Source: Aquipuribacter nitratireducens (GTDB lineage Bacteria > Actinomycetota > Actinomycetes > Actinomycetales > JBBAYJ01). From it: a stretch of 64,000 bases of DNA. The translations under genes were made by a program, and so were the position numbers. Positions 28,494 through 37,242 of the stretch are shown here, one piece after another (position 1 is the stretch's first letter; the number at the start of each line of letters is the position of its first letter). Under the pieces are notes generated by a model. That model was given only the letters and a program-made list of their open reading frames with translations, was not told where the DNA came from and searched no databases. The stretch lies in the NCBI RefSeq assembly GCF_037860835.1, contig NZ_JBBEOG010000002.1, positions 1-64,000 of the forward strand, given 5' to 3'.

Positions 28494-29697
28494 AGCGGGT
28501 GTCGTGCACGGCCATGACGGCCCGGACCGCGGCGTACTCCGGTGACACCTCTCCCTCGACGTCCCCGGCCACGGCACGCACGGCACCGTCCACCAGGCGC
28601 ACGCCGGTAGGCCGCCCTGCTCCCTGGCCCACTGGCTGGACGGCGGCCGCGAGCCGGCCGACCGCACGCCCGAGCTGCCCGGTGGGCAGGTGCCCCGCGT
28701 CGGTGGCGAGCGTGAGCCGCGCCAGGTCGCCGTCCCGCTCGAGCGTCACCGTCGGCACGGCGTCCCCGCTGTGGTGGAGGAGAGCGAGCATGACGTGGGA
28801 CAACGCACGCTCGAGCGCGAGCACGTCGCCGTCGACCTCCGTGCCGTGGAGCGCGGGATCGGTCTCGAGCCTCAGGTCGGCCCCGGTGGCGGCCCGCGTC
28901 CCCTGCACGGTGCGCCGGACGGTGCGCACGAGGTCGACCCGACCCCGCACCGCCGGGGTCGTGGCGACGGGTGCTGCGGCCATGTCCTCGTGCACGGCGG
29001 ACGCCGCGCGCACGAGCCGGTCCGCGCGCGCCGACGCCGTGGCCGCCAGACGCTGGAGCCGGGGGTCCTCGCTGCGGTCCGCCGCGCCGCTCAGCAGGCG
29101 GACCGCCTCGTGGGTCGGGGGCACCTCGGCGAGGACGGCCACCACTTCGTCGCGGAGGGCGTCCAGACGCGAGCGCGTGATGCGGTGCTCGAGCTCCTGG
29201 ACGACCAGGGCGGACAGCTCGCGCAGGCTCCGCATCTCCTCCTCCGACCAGTGGCGTGCCGAGCGGTCGACGACGCACAGGTTGCCGAGCACGTACCCGT
29301 CCTCGGTGGTGAGCGGATACCCGGCGTAGGCCGCGTAGTCGAGGTCCCGGAAGCGGTCGTTGTCGCGGACGAGCGGGTCGGTCGCCATGTCCTCGATCAC
29401 CAGCTCGTCACCGGTCGCGACGGAGAACGCGCACACCGAGTCCTCGAGGGCGAGCGTCCGGCGCTCGCCCCCGCCGTCGAGGGCCACGGCGCCGGGCATG
29501 ACCTGGCGGTCGTGCCCCACGAGGGAGACGTAGGAGACCGGGGCGTCGAGCAGCGTCGCCGCGAGGCGGGCGAAGCGGTCGAAGACCTCGTCGGAGCGGC
29601 CGTCGGCGACACCGGTGCGGCGCAGCACCTCCAGTCGTCCCGGATCGGCGGTGACGGGCAGCGCACCCGTCTCGGACATCTGCGTGGTGGACGACAT
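28492..29697 (-). CDS. GAF-domain sensor with kinase-like C-terminus
   Basis: 401 aa from ATG 29697 (MSSTTQMSETGALPVTADPG); ATG 29679 is an alternative. A -10 box TAGGGT lies about 45 nt upstream. Residues ~20-170 form a GAF domain: FDRFARLAATLLDAPVSYVS, VCAFSVATGDELVIEDMATD, FYAGYPL-like YAAYAGYPLTTEDGYVLGNL and CVVDRSARHWSEEEM. After a helical linker (VQELEHRITRSRLDALRDEV) the last ~150 residues have HATPase-like secondary pattern (DLVRTVRRTVQGTRAATGAD) but no clear H, N or G boxes, so kinase activity is doubtful. It converges on the PGA operon and could sense signals for it, but that is inference. Confidence 0.78.
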   Translation of the reverse strand: MSSTTQMSETGALPVTADPGRLEVLRRTGVADGRSDEVFDRFARLAATLLDAPVSYVSLVGHDRQVMPGAVALDGGGERRTLALEDSVCAFSVATGDELVIEDMATDPLVRDNDRFRDLDYAAYAGYPLTTEDGYVLGNLCVVDRSARHWSEEEMRSLRELSALVVQELEHRITRSRLDALRDEVVAVLAEVPPTHEAVRLLSGAADRSEDPRLQRLAATASARADRLVRAASAVHEDMAAAPVATTPAVRGRVDLVRTVRRTVQGTRAATGADLRLETDPALHGTEVDGDVLALERALSHVMLALLHHSGDAVPTVTLERDGDLARLTLATDAGHLPTGQLGRAVGRLAAAVQPVGQGAGRPTGVRLVDGAVRAVAGDVEGEVSPEYAAVRAVMAVHDTR

Positions 29698-29768
29698 CTC
29701 CTGCTTCCCGTACCGGCTGCATGTCCCCGACCCCAGCACCCTAGGGCGGTCGCGCTGCCGCGCCGAGC

Positions 29769-30755
29769 TCAGGGGCGGCGGACGGCCCGGAAGGCGGTGG
29801 CGTACAGCCCGGTCCCGCTCAGCGTCGAGCGCCCCCCGACGTCCCCCAACGTCGGGCCGTCGACGGTCTTCCGGCTCGACACGAAGCGCGGAGCGCCGGC
29901 GCTATCCGTGCCGAGGTGGATGCCGACGTGGTCCACGCGCGTGCCGTCGTCCGTGCTCGCGTCGAAGAAGACGAGGTCCCCGGGGCGCAGCCCCGACACC
30001 GGCGCGCGGGCTCCCGTGTCGGCCGCGACCACGACCCCGGGGCCCGACGCCAGCATCTCGAAGGAGCGCCTCGGCAGCCGCTGACCGTCGGGGCGCAGGG
30101 ACAGGGGCAGGCCCGACCGGACGCCGAGGACCATGCGGACGAAGCCGGAGCAGTCCATGGCGCCGAGCTGCGCCGGCTCGGGCGCGTCGGTCGTGCCGTC
30201 GGGGTACGTCCAGATCTCGCCCAGGAAGTCGTTGGCGTCGGAGCCCTCCTGCCTCGCACCGTCGACGAGCGGGCCGTACGACGCGTCACCGGCGACACGT
30301 CGACCGGTGTCGTCGACCACGTCGGGGGCGCCGGTCACGTACTGCACGGCGACCGCGAGGACGTCCGGTGTGCGGTCCTGCAGCGCGACGCCCAGCCACG
30401 ACCAGTTGATGCTGCCCGAGAAGGGGGCCGGCAGCAGACGGACCCAGGTCGTCGACGTCACCATGGCGGTGGTCGTGCTCTCGGCGAACGAGCGGGCGGG
30501 CCCGCGGACGCCGACCGTCCGGGCGCCGCGCGTGAAGGTCGCGACGACGCCGCGGTCGTCACGCACGGTCGTGACCGCCGGCGTGCCGGAGGTCCAGACC
30601 CGCAGCGTGCCCGTGGTGCCGGGCAGCTGACGCGGCGCCGCGGCCTTGGCGGTGAGGTGCGCGTGCGAGGGCGGACCGGGCACGACCAGCAGACCGGCGA
30701 CGAGGGCGAGCAGCAGGGCGAGGACGACGCCGGAGCGGCGCGCGGCGATGGGCAC
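29769..30755 (-). CDS. Secreted NlpC/P60 (C40) peptidase
   Basis: 328 aa from GTG 30755 (TGGAGG 6 nt upstream); ATG 30779 is an in-frame alternative. A signal peptide covers the N-terminus (VVLALLLALVAGLLVV, cleaved near SHAHL). Residues ~30-190 are an N-terminal SH3-like/unknown region. The C40 domain follows: catalytic Cys in LGAMDCSGFVRMVLG, then LRPGDLVFFDAS and His in RVDHVGIHLG. Such enzymes cut gamma-D-Glu linkages in peptidoglycan. Bacillus PgdS, which depolymerises poly-gamma-glutamate, is also in this family, so proximity to pgsB/C raises a possible polymer-hydrolase role. It lies upstream of the GAF gene on the same strand. Confidence 0.88.
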   Translation of the reverse strand: MPIAARRSGVVLALLLALVAGLLVVPGPPSHAHLTAKAAAPRQLPGTTGTLRVWTSGTPAVTTVRDDRGVVATFTRGARTVGVRGPARSFAESTTTAMVTSTTWVRLLPAPFSGSINWSWLGVALQDRTPDVLAVAVQYVTGAPDVVDDTGRRVAGDASYGPLVDGARQEGSDANDFLGEIWTYPDGTTDAPEPAQLGAMDCSGFVRMVLGVRSGLPLSLRPDGQRLPRRSFEMLASGPGVVVAADTGARAPVSGLRPGDLVFFDASTDDGTRVDHVGIHLGTDSAGAPRFVSSRKTVDGPTLGDVGGRSTLSGTGLYATAFRAVRRP

Positions 30756-30823
30756 GGGACCTCCAGGGGGACACGACATACCCTCCGTGCCTCGGCGCGC
30801 GGGCGTGCCCGGGCGAGCCCGTG

Positions 30824-30849
30824 CCGTGGCGACCACACCGGTGCCACGG
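30824..30849. terminator. Stem-loop after the ABC transporter operon
   Basis: CCGTGGC (30824-30830) and GCCACGG (30843-30849) form a 7-bp stem with a 12-nt loop, about 125 nt beyond the ABC ATPase stop on the leftward strand and upstream of the NlpC gene. TCACG/CGTGA nearby may add a second small stem. A GC-type terminator is likely. The rest of the 218-bp gap (30756-30973) holds no gene. Confidence 0.4.
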
Positions 30850-30973
30850 GGCTGGACGGCAGCCCTCACGGGCCGTGACGGCACCGTCCTGCGACTCGCC
30901 GACCGGGCGAGGCGCACGTCGTGCGGACGGTCGAGCCCGTCACCGGCAGGAGCGTCCCGGTGCGGGACCGCGC

Positions 30974-31786
30974 TCACAGCCGCCCGGCGTCGACCACCCG
31001 TCGGAGGAACTGCTGGGTGCGGGGCTGCGTGGGCTCCCCGAGCACCTGGGCCGGCGGCCCTTCCTCGCACACCCGGCCGCCGTCGAGGAAGACCACGTGG
31101 TCGGCGACCCGGCGGGCGAACCCCATCTCGTGGGTGGCCATGAGGATCGTCGCGCCGCCCTCGGCGAGCTCGCGGACCAGGGCGAGGACCTCGCCGACGA
31201 GCTCGGGGTCGAGCGCGGACGTCACCTCGTCGAGGAGCAGGACCCGCGGCTCGACGGCGACGGCGCGGGCGATCGCAGCCCGCTGCTGCTGGCCGCCGGA
31301 GAGCCGGTCGGGGTACGCGTCCGCCTTGTCGGCGAGACCGACCCGCTCGAGCAGCTCGAGGGCCCTGGCGTCCGCCTCCCCGGCGGGTACGCCGTGGACG
31401 ACCCGCGGGGCGAGGGTGATGTTCTGCCGCACCGTCATGTGCGGGAACAGGTTGAAGGCCTGGAAGACGACGCCGAAGCGCGAGCGGACGCGGTCGGCGT
31501 CGACACCGGGGTCGGTGATGTCGTCGCCGTCGAGGAGGACCTGCCCGTCGGTCACCTCCTCCAGCAGGGCCGCGCACCGCAGCAGCGTCGACTTGCCGGA
31601 GCCGGAGGAGCCGATGAGGGCGACGACCTCGTGCTCGGCGACGGTGAGGTCGACCCCGTGCAGGACCGGGGTGTCGTCGTAGTGCTTGACGAGGCCCCGG
31701 ACGTCGAGGACGACGTCACCGCGGACGGCGCCCTGCGGCAGCCACAGCGACCTGTCCGCGTCGGGTCGGTCCGCGGTGCGGCTCAC
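30974..31786 (-). CDS. Polar amino-acid ABC transporter ATPase
   Basis: 270 aa from GTG 31786, overlapping the permease stop (GTGA). Walker A is GSSGSGKSTLLRC, the Q-loop VFQAFNLFPHMTV, the signature LSGGQQQRAAIARAVA, Walker B VLLLDEVTSALDPE, and the H-loop is in MATHEMGFARRVADHVVFLD. The VFQAFNLFPHMT and MATHEMGFAR forms are hallmarks of the polar amino-acid (PAAT/GlnQ-like) subfamily. It powers import with the permease at 31783 and the binding protein at 32670. The unusual ~20-residue N-terminal extension (SRTADRPDADRSLWLPQGAV) precedes the standard start. Confidence 0.94.
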   Translation of the reverse strand: MSRTADRPDADRSLWLPQGAVRGDVVLDVRGLVKHYDDTPVLHGVDLTVAEHEVVALIGSSGSGKSTLLRCAALLEEVTDGQVLLDGDDITDPGVDADRVRSRFGVVFQAFNLFPHMTVRQNITLAPRVVHGVPAGEADARALELLERVGLADKADAYPDRLSGGQQQRAAIARAVAVEPRVLLLDEVTSALDPELVGEVLALVRELAEGGATILMATHEMGFARRVADHVVFLDGGRVCEEGPPAQVLGEPTQPRTQQFLRRVVDAGRL

Positions 31787-32673
31787 AGCACGCCCCCCGC
31801 CTGCTCGCGGCGGGTCGCCCGCAGCGCCGCCCAGTCCGCCAGGCGCGCCGTCGGGACGCTCAGCAGGACGAACAGCAGGGCCGCGACGACGTACGGGGTG
31901 AAGTTGAAGGAGTCGAGCGCACCGATCTGCGCCGCGCGGACGGCGTCGACGGCGCCGAGGACGGAGATGAGGCCGACGTCCTTCTGCATCGCGACGAAGT
32001 CGTTGAGCAGCGGCGGCGTCACCCGGCGCACGGCCTGGGGCAGGACCACGAGGCGCAGGGACTGGGCGTACGACAGGCCGAGCGAGCGGGCGCCGAGCCG
32101 CTGGCTCGGGTGCACCGTCTCGATGCCCGCGCGGAAGACCTCCGCGACGTACGCCGAGTACGTGAGGACGATCGCGGCCGCGCCGAGCACGACGGGGCTG
32201 ATGCGGCCCTCGGTGAAGCGGAGGGCGGGGACCCCGAAGCCGACGAGGTACAGCAGGACGATGAGCGGGATGCCGCGGAACAGGTCGACGTAGGCGGTGG
32301 CGAGCAGCCGCACCGGCAGCCAGACGGGCCCGCGCAGCGTGCGCAGGACCGCCAGCAGCAGCGCGAGCGCGAGGGTCAGCACCGCGGCGACGGCGAGCAC
32401 GCGGATGTTGAGCCAGAGCCCGCGCAGGATGCTCGGCAGCCACTCGCGCGCCACGGCCGGGTCGAAGAACGTCTCCTGCACCCGCGGCCAGCCGGGGGCG
32501 CTCGTCACCGACACGTACAGCAGCACCGCGAAGACGACGGTGCTCGCGAGCGACGTCAGCACCGAGCGGCGGGTCCGTGCGCGCCGCACCCGGGCCCGGT
32601 GCTGCTCGAGCGGGGTCAGGAGGAGCCGGTCGGCGCCTCCCGACCCCGCACGCGTGAGCGGGGGGACGCTCAC
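31783..32673 (-). CDS. Polar amino-acid ABC transporter permease
   Basis: 296 aa from GTG 32673, overlapping the binding-protein stop by 4 nt. About 30 cytoplasmic residues (basic: QHRARVRRARTRRSVL) lead to helix 1 (SLASTVVFAVLLYVSV). The core has the HisM/GlnP pattern: GLWLNIRVLAVAAVLTLALA, YVDLFRGIPLIVLLYLVGFG, and the EAA loop YVAEVFRAGIETVHPSQRLGA followed by RSLGLSYAQSLRLVVLPQA. One permease gene implies a homodimer. Together with the neighbouring genes it forms a complete importer, probably for an amino acid. Confidence 0.94.
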   Translation of the reverse strand: MSVPPLTRAGSGGADRLLLTPLEQHRARVRRARTRRSVLTSLASTVVFAVLLYVSVTSAPGWPRVQETFFDPAVAREWLPSILRGLWLNIRVLAVAAVLTLALALLLAVLRTLRGPVWLPVRLLATAYVDLFRGIPLIVLLYLVGFGVPALRFTEGRISPVVLGAAAIVLTYSAYVAEVFRAGIETVHPSQRLGARSLGLSYAQSLRLVVLPQAVRRVTPPLLNDFVAMQKDVGLISVLGAVDAVRAAQIGALDSFNFTPYVVAALLFVLLSVPTARLADWAALRATRREQAGGVL

Positions 32674-33638
32674 CCCAGCTCGGGGGCCCCGGCGACGTCG
32701 GCGAGCCACTCCTCCTGCAGCGCGTCGAGCGTCCCGTCGGCCTCGAGGGCGTCGACGGCGCGGCTCACGCAGTCGGTGAGCGGGCTGCCGAGGTCGAGGA
32801 CCATGCCGAACTGCTCGGGGTCCTCGCCCAGCTCGGGCAGCTGCCCGACGATCACGCCGTCGTCCAGCTGCACCGCCGTGACGAAGAAGGCCGTCGGCAG
32901 GTCGACGACGATCGCGTCGACCTGACCGTTCTGCAGGGCGGTGACCGCGTCCTCGTTGCTGTTGAAGACCTGCGGCTGCATCGTCGGCCCGATGAGCTCT
33001 TCGATGGCCTGCAGGCTCGTGGTGCCGACCTGCGCGCCGATGAGGACCTCGCCCAGCTCGCCGGTCGTCGTCGCGCCGTCGGCGGGGGAGCCGGCGGTCG
33101 TCACGACGGCCTGGCGGACGTCGTAGTACGGGCTGGAGAAGTCGACGGCCTGCCGGCGCTCCTCGGTGATGGAGAACTGGTTGATCGCGACGTCGAAGTC
33201 CTTGGGGCCGGGTGCGATCGCGGCCTCGAACGGCACGCGGACCCACTCCACGGCGTCGTCGGCGTAGCCGAGCCGCTCGGCGACGGCGTACGCGACGGCG
33301 GACTCGTAGCCCTGCTCGTTCGTCGGGTCGTTCTCGACCATCCACGGCTCGAAGGCCGGCTCGCTCGTCGCCATCGTGAGGGTGCCCTCGGTGAGGGTCT
33401 CGAGCGATGCGGGGTCGCAGCCCTCGATCGCGCCGCCGGCCGCGGCGTCGGTGGCCGCGTCGGTGGCGGTGTCCGTGGCGGTGTCGGTGGCCGCGTCGGT
33501 GGCGGCGTCCATCGTGGCGGGTGCGCCGGTCGCGGCGGGCTCGTCGGCCGTGTCGTCGGCGCAGGCGGCGAGGACGAGGGCCGTGGCGCCGAGGAGCGCG
33601 GCGGCGCGGACGGTGCGCGAGGGCAGGGGTCGGGGCAC
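32670..33638 (-). CDS. Amino-acid ABC transporter substrate-binding lipoprotein
   Basis: 322 aa from GTG 33638 with GGAGG 7 nt upstream. The signal ends in the lipobox VLAAC (residues ~22-26). Residues ~30-65 are an Ala/Thr/Asp linker built from near-identical ATDAATDTATDT units, encoded by repeats at about 33448-33512. The periplasmic binding fold follows: LTEGTLTMATSEPAFEPWMV, FDVAINQFSITEERRQAVDF, SSPYYDVRQAVVTT, GAQVGTTSLQAIEE. This is the PAAT solute-binding family. The ligand is unknown; divergence from the homogentisate genes suggests an aromatic amino acid, but only by context. Head gene of the leftward operon. Confidence 0.93.
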   Translation of the reverse strand: MPRPLPSRTVRAAALLGATALVLAACADDTADEPAATGAPATMDAATDAATDTATDTATDAATDAAAGGAIEGCDPASLETLTEGTLTMATSEPAFEPWMVENDPTNEQGYESAVAYAVAERLGYADDAVEWVRVPFEAAIAPGPKDFDVAINQFSITEERRQAVDFSSPYYDVRQAVVTTAGSPADGATTTGELGEVLIGAQVGTTSLQAIEELIGPTMQPQVFNSNEDAVTALQNGQVDAIVVDLPTAFFVTAVQLDDGVIVGQLPELGEDPEQFGMVLDLGSPLTDCVSRAVDALEADGTLDALQEEWLADVAGAPELG

Positions 33639-33671
33639 GGGAGACCTCCGGTGAGGCGGTGACCAGGGGGA

Positions 33672-33688
33672 GACCGGCTGCGCCGGTC
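33672..33688. promoter_or_regulatory. 7-bp dyad upstream of the ABC operon
   Basis: GACCGGC (33672-33678) and GCCGGTC (33682-33688) are a perfect inverted repeat with a 3-bp centre, 34 bp before the binding-protein start. It could be an operator or a leader hairpin. Confidence 0.4.
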
Positions 33689-33755
33689 GGGGGACATCAT
33701 CGCAGGTGAGCACCCTCACACCCGCACGGAGGACCGGGGGCCGGGATGCGGCGGC

Positions 33756-33799
33756 TAGGCTGAGGCATCGCCAGGCCAACAGGCGTCGACGACGACGCC
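33756..33799 (+). promoter_or_regulatory. hmgA promoter region with dyad
   Basis: TAGGCT (33756-33761) is a plausible -10 for hmgA; no good -35 is visible. Downstream, GGCGTC (33782-33787) and GACGCC (33794-33799) form a 6-bp dyad in what would be the 5' leader, where a bound repressor would block transcription. GAGGTGAG near 33809 is the likely ribosome site for GTG 33823. Confidence 0.4.
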
Positions 33800-33822
33800 C
33801 TGACGGATGAGGTGAGACCGCG

Positions 33823-35088
33823 GTGGCCCACTACCGCACCATGGGGGACGTGCCGCCCAAGCGGCACACGCAGCACCGGGACGGCCAGGGGAGGCTCTAC
33901 CACGAGGAGCTGATGGGGGAGGAGGGCTTCTCGTCCGACTCCTCCCTGCTCTACCACGTGGGGGTGCCGTCGGCCCTCGTCGACGCCCGGCCCTGGGAGC
34001 TGCCCGACCAGCGCACCACGCCCAACCACCCGCTGCAGCCGCGGCACCTGCAGCTGCACGGGCTCTTCCCGGGCGGCAGCGGCACCGAGGCCTCGCAGGT
34101 CGCCGACGTCGACGTCGTCCGCGGGCGGCGGCTCGTCCTCGGCAACGCCGACGTGAGGCTGTCGTACGTCGTCGCGGCGGCCGACTCCCCGCTCTACCGC
34201 AACGCCGTCGGCGACGAGTGCGTGTACGTCGAGCGGGGCGCGGCGCGCGTCGAGACGGTGTTCGGCCACCTCGACGCGACCGAGGGCGACTACGTCCTCC
34301 TGCCCCGCGGCACCACGCACCGCTGGCTGCCCGTCGACGTCGCCGCGAACGGGCCTGTGCGCGCGTACTGCATCGAGGCGAACAGCCACATCGCACCGCC
34401 GAAGAAGTACCTGTCGCGCTACGGCCAGCTCCTGGAGCACGCGCCGTACTGCGAGCGGGACCTCCACGGCCCGAGCGCCCCCGAGGTGCGCGACGAGGCC
34501 GACGTCGAGGTGTACGTCAAGCACCGCGGACCGGGTCCGGGCGGGCTCGCCGGCACCGTCCACGTCGTGCCGCGGCACCCGTTCGACGTCGTCGGCTGGG
34601 ACGGGTGCCTGTACCCGTACACGTTCAGCGTCCACGACTTCGAGCCCATCACCGGCCGGGTCCACCAGCCGCCGCCCGTCCACCAGGTCTTCGAGGGATG
34701 GAACTTCGTCATCTGCAACTTCGTGCCCCGCAAGGTCGACTACCACCCCCTCGCGGTCCCCGTGCCCTACTACCACGCCAACGTCGACAGCGACGAGATC
34801 ATGTTCTACGTCGACGGCGACTACGAGGCGCGCAAGGGCTCGGGCATCGCGAAGGGGTCGATCACCGTCCACCCCGGCGGCCACAGCCACGGCCCGCAGC
34901 CGTCGGCCATCGAGGCCTCGCTCGGTGCGGAGCGGTTCGACGAGCTCGCCGTCATGGTCGACACGTTCCGTCCGCTCGAGCTCGGCGAGGGCGGGCTGGC
35001 CGCCGACGACGGCCGCTACGCGTGGACGTGGAGCGGGCGCGGCCCCACAGGTCCCGTGCCGCCGGCCGGCGGGGGTGCGACCGCGTGA
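33823..35088 (+). CDS. hmgA: Homogentisate 1,2-dioxygenase
   Basis: 421 aa from GTG 33823. It opens the ring of homogentisate to maleylacetoacetate in tyrosine/phenylalanine breakdown using Fe(II). The N-terminus (MAHYRTMGDVPPKRHTQHR) is that of the actinobacterial branch. The cupin core includes DECVYVERGAARVETVFGHL, LLPRGTTHRWLPVD, and the iron-binding region YYHANVDSDEIMFYVDGDYE with HPGGHSHGPQPS. GWDGCLYPYTFSVHDFEPI is another family block. Full length. It leads a coupled three-gene operon with an unknown gene and fahA; hpd and a maleylacetoacetate isomerase are not in the window. Confidence 0.95.
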   Translation: MAHYRTMGDVPPKRHTQHRDGQGRLYHEELMGEEGFSSDSSLLYHVGVPSALVDARPWELPDQRTTPNHPLQPRHLQLHGLFPGGSGTEASQVADVDVVRGRRLVLGNADVRLSYVVAAADSPLYRNAVGDECVYVERGAARVETVFGHLDATEGDYVLLPRGTTHRWLPVDVAANGPVRAYCIEANSHIAPPKKYLSRYGQLLEHAPYCERDLHGPSAPEVRDEADVEVYVKHRGPGPGGLAGTVHVVPRHPFDVVGWDGCLYPYTFSVHDFEPITGRVHQPPPVHQVFEGWNFVICNFVPRKVDYHPLAVPVPYYHANVDSDEIMFYVDGDYEARKGSGIAKGSITVHPGGHSHGPQPSAIEASLGAERFDELAVMVDTFRPLELGEGGLAADDGRYAWTWSGRGPTGPVPPAGGGATA

Positions 35089-35969
35089 GCCCGCTGCCCT
35101 GCCCGCTCGTCGCGGGCCTCCTCGACGACGCCGCCCTGTTCCCGCCCGGCAACGCCGCGCCCGCCGACGCGGTGGCAGCGCGCGGCATGTACGAGTCGAG
35201 CTGGTACGCCCCGCTCGTCGGTGCCTTCGTCGTCCGCGCCGACCGCGTGCCGGAGCTCCTGGCGGCCCTGGAGGCGACCGACGACGGCCCTGTCCGGCCT
35301 CTGCCCGTGGTCGTCGTGACGCCCGGCGGGCTCGACGAGGTGGCGGGCGCGGTGGCGGCGGCCGCCGACGAGCGGCTGCGCCTCGCGGGGGTCGACGTGC
35401 CGCTGGGGGCGGTGGCACCCGACACCGTCCTGCTCCTGCGCACCCGCATGGAGGTGCCCGCCGGTGTCCCGCTCCACGTCGAGCTGTCGTCGACGGTCGA
35501 CCCGGCCGTCGCCATGCCGGTCCTCGCCGAGGCGGGAGTGCGCGCGAAGATCCGTACGGGCGGCATCACGGCTGCGGCGTTCCCCCCGGTCAGGGGCGTG
35601 GCGCGGTTCGTCCACGCCGCCGTGACCGCGGGCGTGCCGTTCAAGGCGACCGCGGGGCTGCACAACGCCCTGCGCCACCGCGACGAGGACACCGGCTTCG
35701 AGCACCACGGCTTCCTCAACCTGCTCGCCGCGACGTCGGCCGCACTGCTGGGCGGTGCCGACCTCGCCCGTGTCGAGGCGCTCGTCGCCGCGACCGACGC
35801 CGACGTCCTCGTCCGCGAGCTCGAGCACCTCGACGACGACGACGCGGTCCGGGTCCGTCGGGCCTTCACGTCGTTCGGGACGTGCTCGACCGTGGAGCCG
35901 GTCGAGGACCTCGCCGGGCTCGGGCTGCTCCGCCGACCCGGGGTCGGGCTCGTCGGGGCGGGGACGTGA
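35085..35969 (+). CDS. Unknown protein embedded in the homogentisate operon
   Basis: 294 aa from GTG 35085, overlapping both hmgA and fahA by 4 nt (GTGA each side). No signal peptide. The sequence has the feel of an alpha/beta barrel: LVGAFVVRADRVPELLAALE, VPLHVELSSTVDPAVAMPVL, VRAKIRTGGITAAAFPPV, GVPFKATAGLHNALRH, then HHGFLNLLAATSAALLGG. The repeated Lys-containing strands (AKIRTGG, FKATAGLHN) resemble class I aldolase-type barrels, but I recognise no named family. Strict coupling to both pathway genes suggests a pathway-related enzyme, perhaps filling the isomerase step or handling a side product. Confidence 0.75.
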   Translation: MSPLPCPLVAGLLDDAALFPPGNAAPADAVAARGMYESSWYAPLVGAFVVRADRVPELLAALEATDDGPVRPLPVVVVTPGGLDEVAGAVAAAADERLRLAGVDVPLGAVAPDTVLLLRTRMEVPAGVPLHVELSSTVDPAVAMPVLAEAGVRAKIRTGGITAAAFPPVRGVARFVHAAVTAGVPFKATAGLHNALRHRDEDTGFEHHGFLNLLAATSAALLGGADLARVEALVAATDADVLVRELEHLDDDDAVRVRRAFTSFGTCSTVEPVEDLAGLGLLRRPGVGLVGAGT

Positions 35970-37228
35970 CGGCCGCGGACCTCGTGCCCGCGGAGCCCGC
36001 CGAGCCCCACGACGCGACCGACGCCGAGGACCTCTTCGGTCCCGTCACGCAGGCGCACGGGGTCTTCTCGCTGCCGGGTCTCCTGCCCAGGGTCGGGGTG
36101 CGGCTCCACGACAGCGTCGTCGACGTCGGCGCCCTGGCGCGCCGGGACGGCCTGCCGTGGGCGGACGCCCTCGCGTCGCCGTCGCTCAACCCGTTCATGG
36201 CGCTCGGTCCGGACGCGTGGGCGGAGGAGCGCGACTGGCTCTCGACGCTGCTCACCGACCCGGGACGCGCGGTGGAGGTGCGGGAGGCGTCGTACCCGCT
36301 CGGCGGGCCCGCCCCCGTCGCGCTCCACCTGCCGGTGGAGGTCGCCGACTACGTCGACTTCTACGCCTCGCGGGAGCACGCCTCCAACCTCGGCGCGATG
36401 TTCCGCCCCGGCCAGCCCGCCCTCACGCCGAACTGGACGCACCTGCCGATCGGGTACCACGGCCGTTCCGGCACCGTCGTCGTGTCCGGCACACCGGTGC
36501 GTCGCCCGGTCGGGCAGGTCCGCCCTCCCGGTACCGACGAGCCGCAGGTGGTGGCGTCGCGCCGGCTCGACATCGAGGCGGAGGTCGGTTTCGTCGTCGG
36601 CGCCGGCTCACCGCTGGGGGAGCCGGTCGGCGTCGCCGACCTGCCCGCGCACGTCTTCGGCGTGTGCCTGGTCAACGACTGGTCCGCGCGGGACCTGCAG
36701 GCGTGGGAGTACGTGCCGCTCGGGCCGTTCCTCGGCAAGTCGTTCGCCACGACGACGTCGGCGTGGGTGACCCCGCTCGCGTCGCTCGCCGCGGCGCGCG
36801 TTGCGCCGCCGGCCCGCGAGCACGCCGTCCAGCCGTACCTCGACGACGCGGCCGCCCCGTGGGGTCTCGACCTGCGGCTCGAGGTGCGGCTCAACGGGCA
36901 CGTCGTGTCGCGTCCCCCGTTCGCCGGCATGTACTGGACCGCGGCCCAGCAGCTCGCGCACATGACGGTCAACGGGGCCTCGACGCGGACGGGGGACCTC
37001 TTCGCCTCCGGCACGGTGAGCGGGGCGGCGCGGGACGAGCGCGGGTCGCTCATCGAGCTCACGTGGAACGGCGAGGAGCCGCTCGTGCTGCCGGACGGGA
37101 CCACGCGGGCGTTCCTCGAGGACGGCGACGAGGTGGTGCTCCGCGGCTGGGCGCCGGGCCCGGACGGCGCGCGCGTCGGCCTCGGCGAGGTGAGCGGTCG
37201 GGTGCTGCCCGCCCGGGCGCTCCGCTGA
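35966..37228 (+). CDS. fahA: Fumarylacetoacetase
   Basis: 420 aa from GTG 35966. It hydrolyses fumarylacetoacetate to fumarate and acetoacetate, the last step of tyrosine catabolism. The N-terminal SH3-like domain begins EDLFGPVTQAHGVFSLPGL. The catalytic domain has YVDFYASREHASNLGAMFRP (catalytic His), LPIGYHGRSGTVV, metal-binding DIEAEVGFVVG, and CLVNDWSARDLQAWEYVPLG followed by FLGKSFATTTSAWV. All are near-identical to the family pattern. Third gene of the hmgA operon. Confidence 0.96.
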   Translation: MTAADLVPAEPAEPHDATDAEDLFGPVTQAHGVFSLPGLLPRVGVRLHDSVVDVGALARRDGLPWADALASPSLNPFMALGPDAWAEERDWLSTLLTDPGRAVEVREASYPLGGPAPVALHLPVEVADYVDFYASREHASNLGAMFRPGQPALTPNWTHLPIGYHGRSGTVVVSGTPVRRPVGQVRPPGTDEPQVVASRRLDIEAEVGFVVGAGSPLGEPVGVADLPAHVFGVCLVNDWSARDLQAWEYVPLGPFLGKSFATTTSAWVTPLASLAAARVAPPAREHAVQPYLDDAAAPWGLDLRLEVRLNGHVVSRPPFAGMYWTAAQQLAHMTVNGASTRTGDLFASGTVSGAARDERGSLIELTWNGEEPLVLPDGTTRAFLEDGDEVVLRGWAPGPDGARVGLGEVSGRVLPARALR

Positions 37229-37242
37229 GCCCGGCCCGGACG

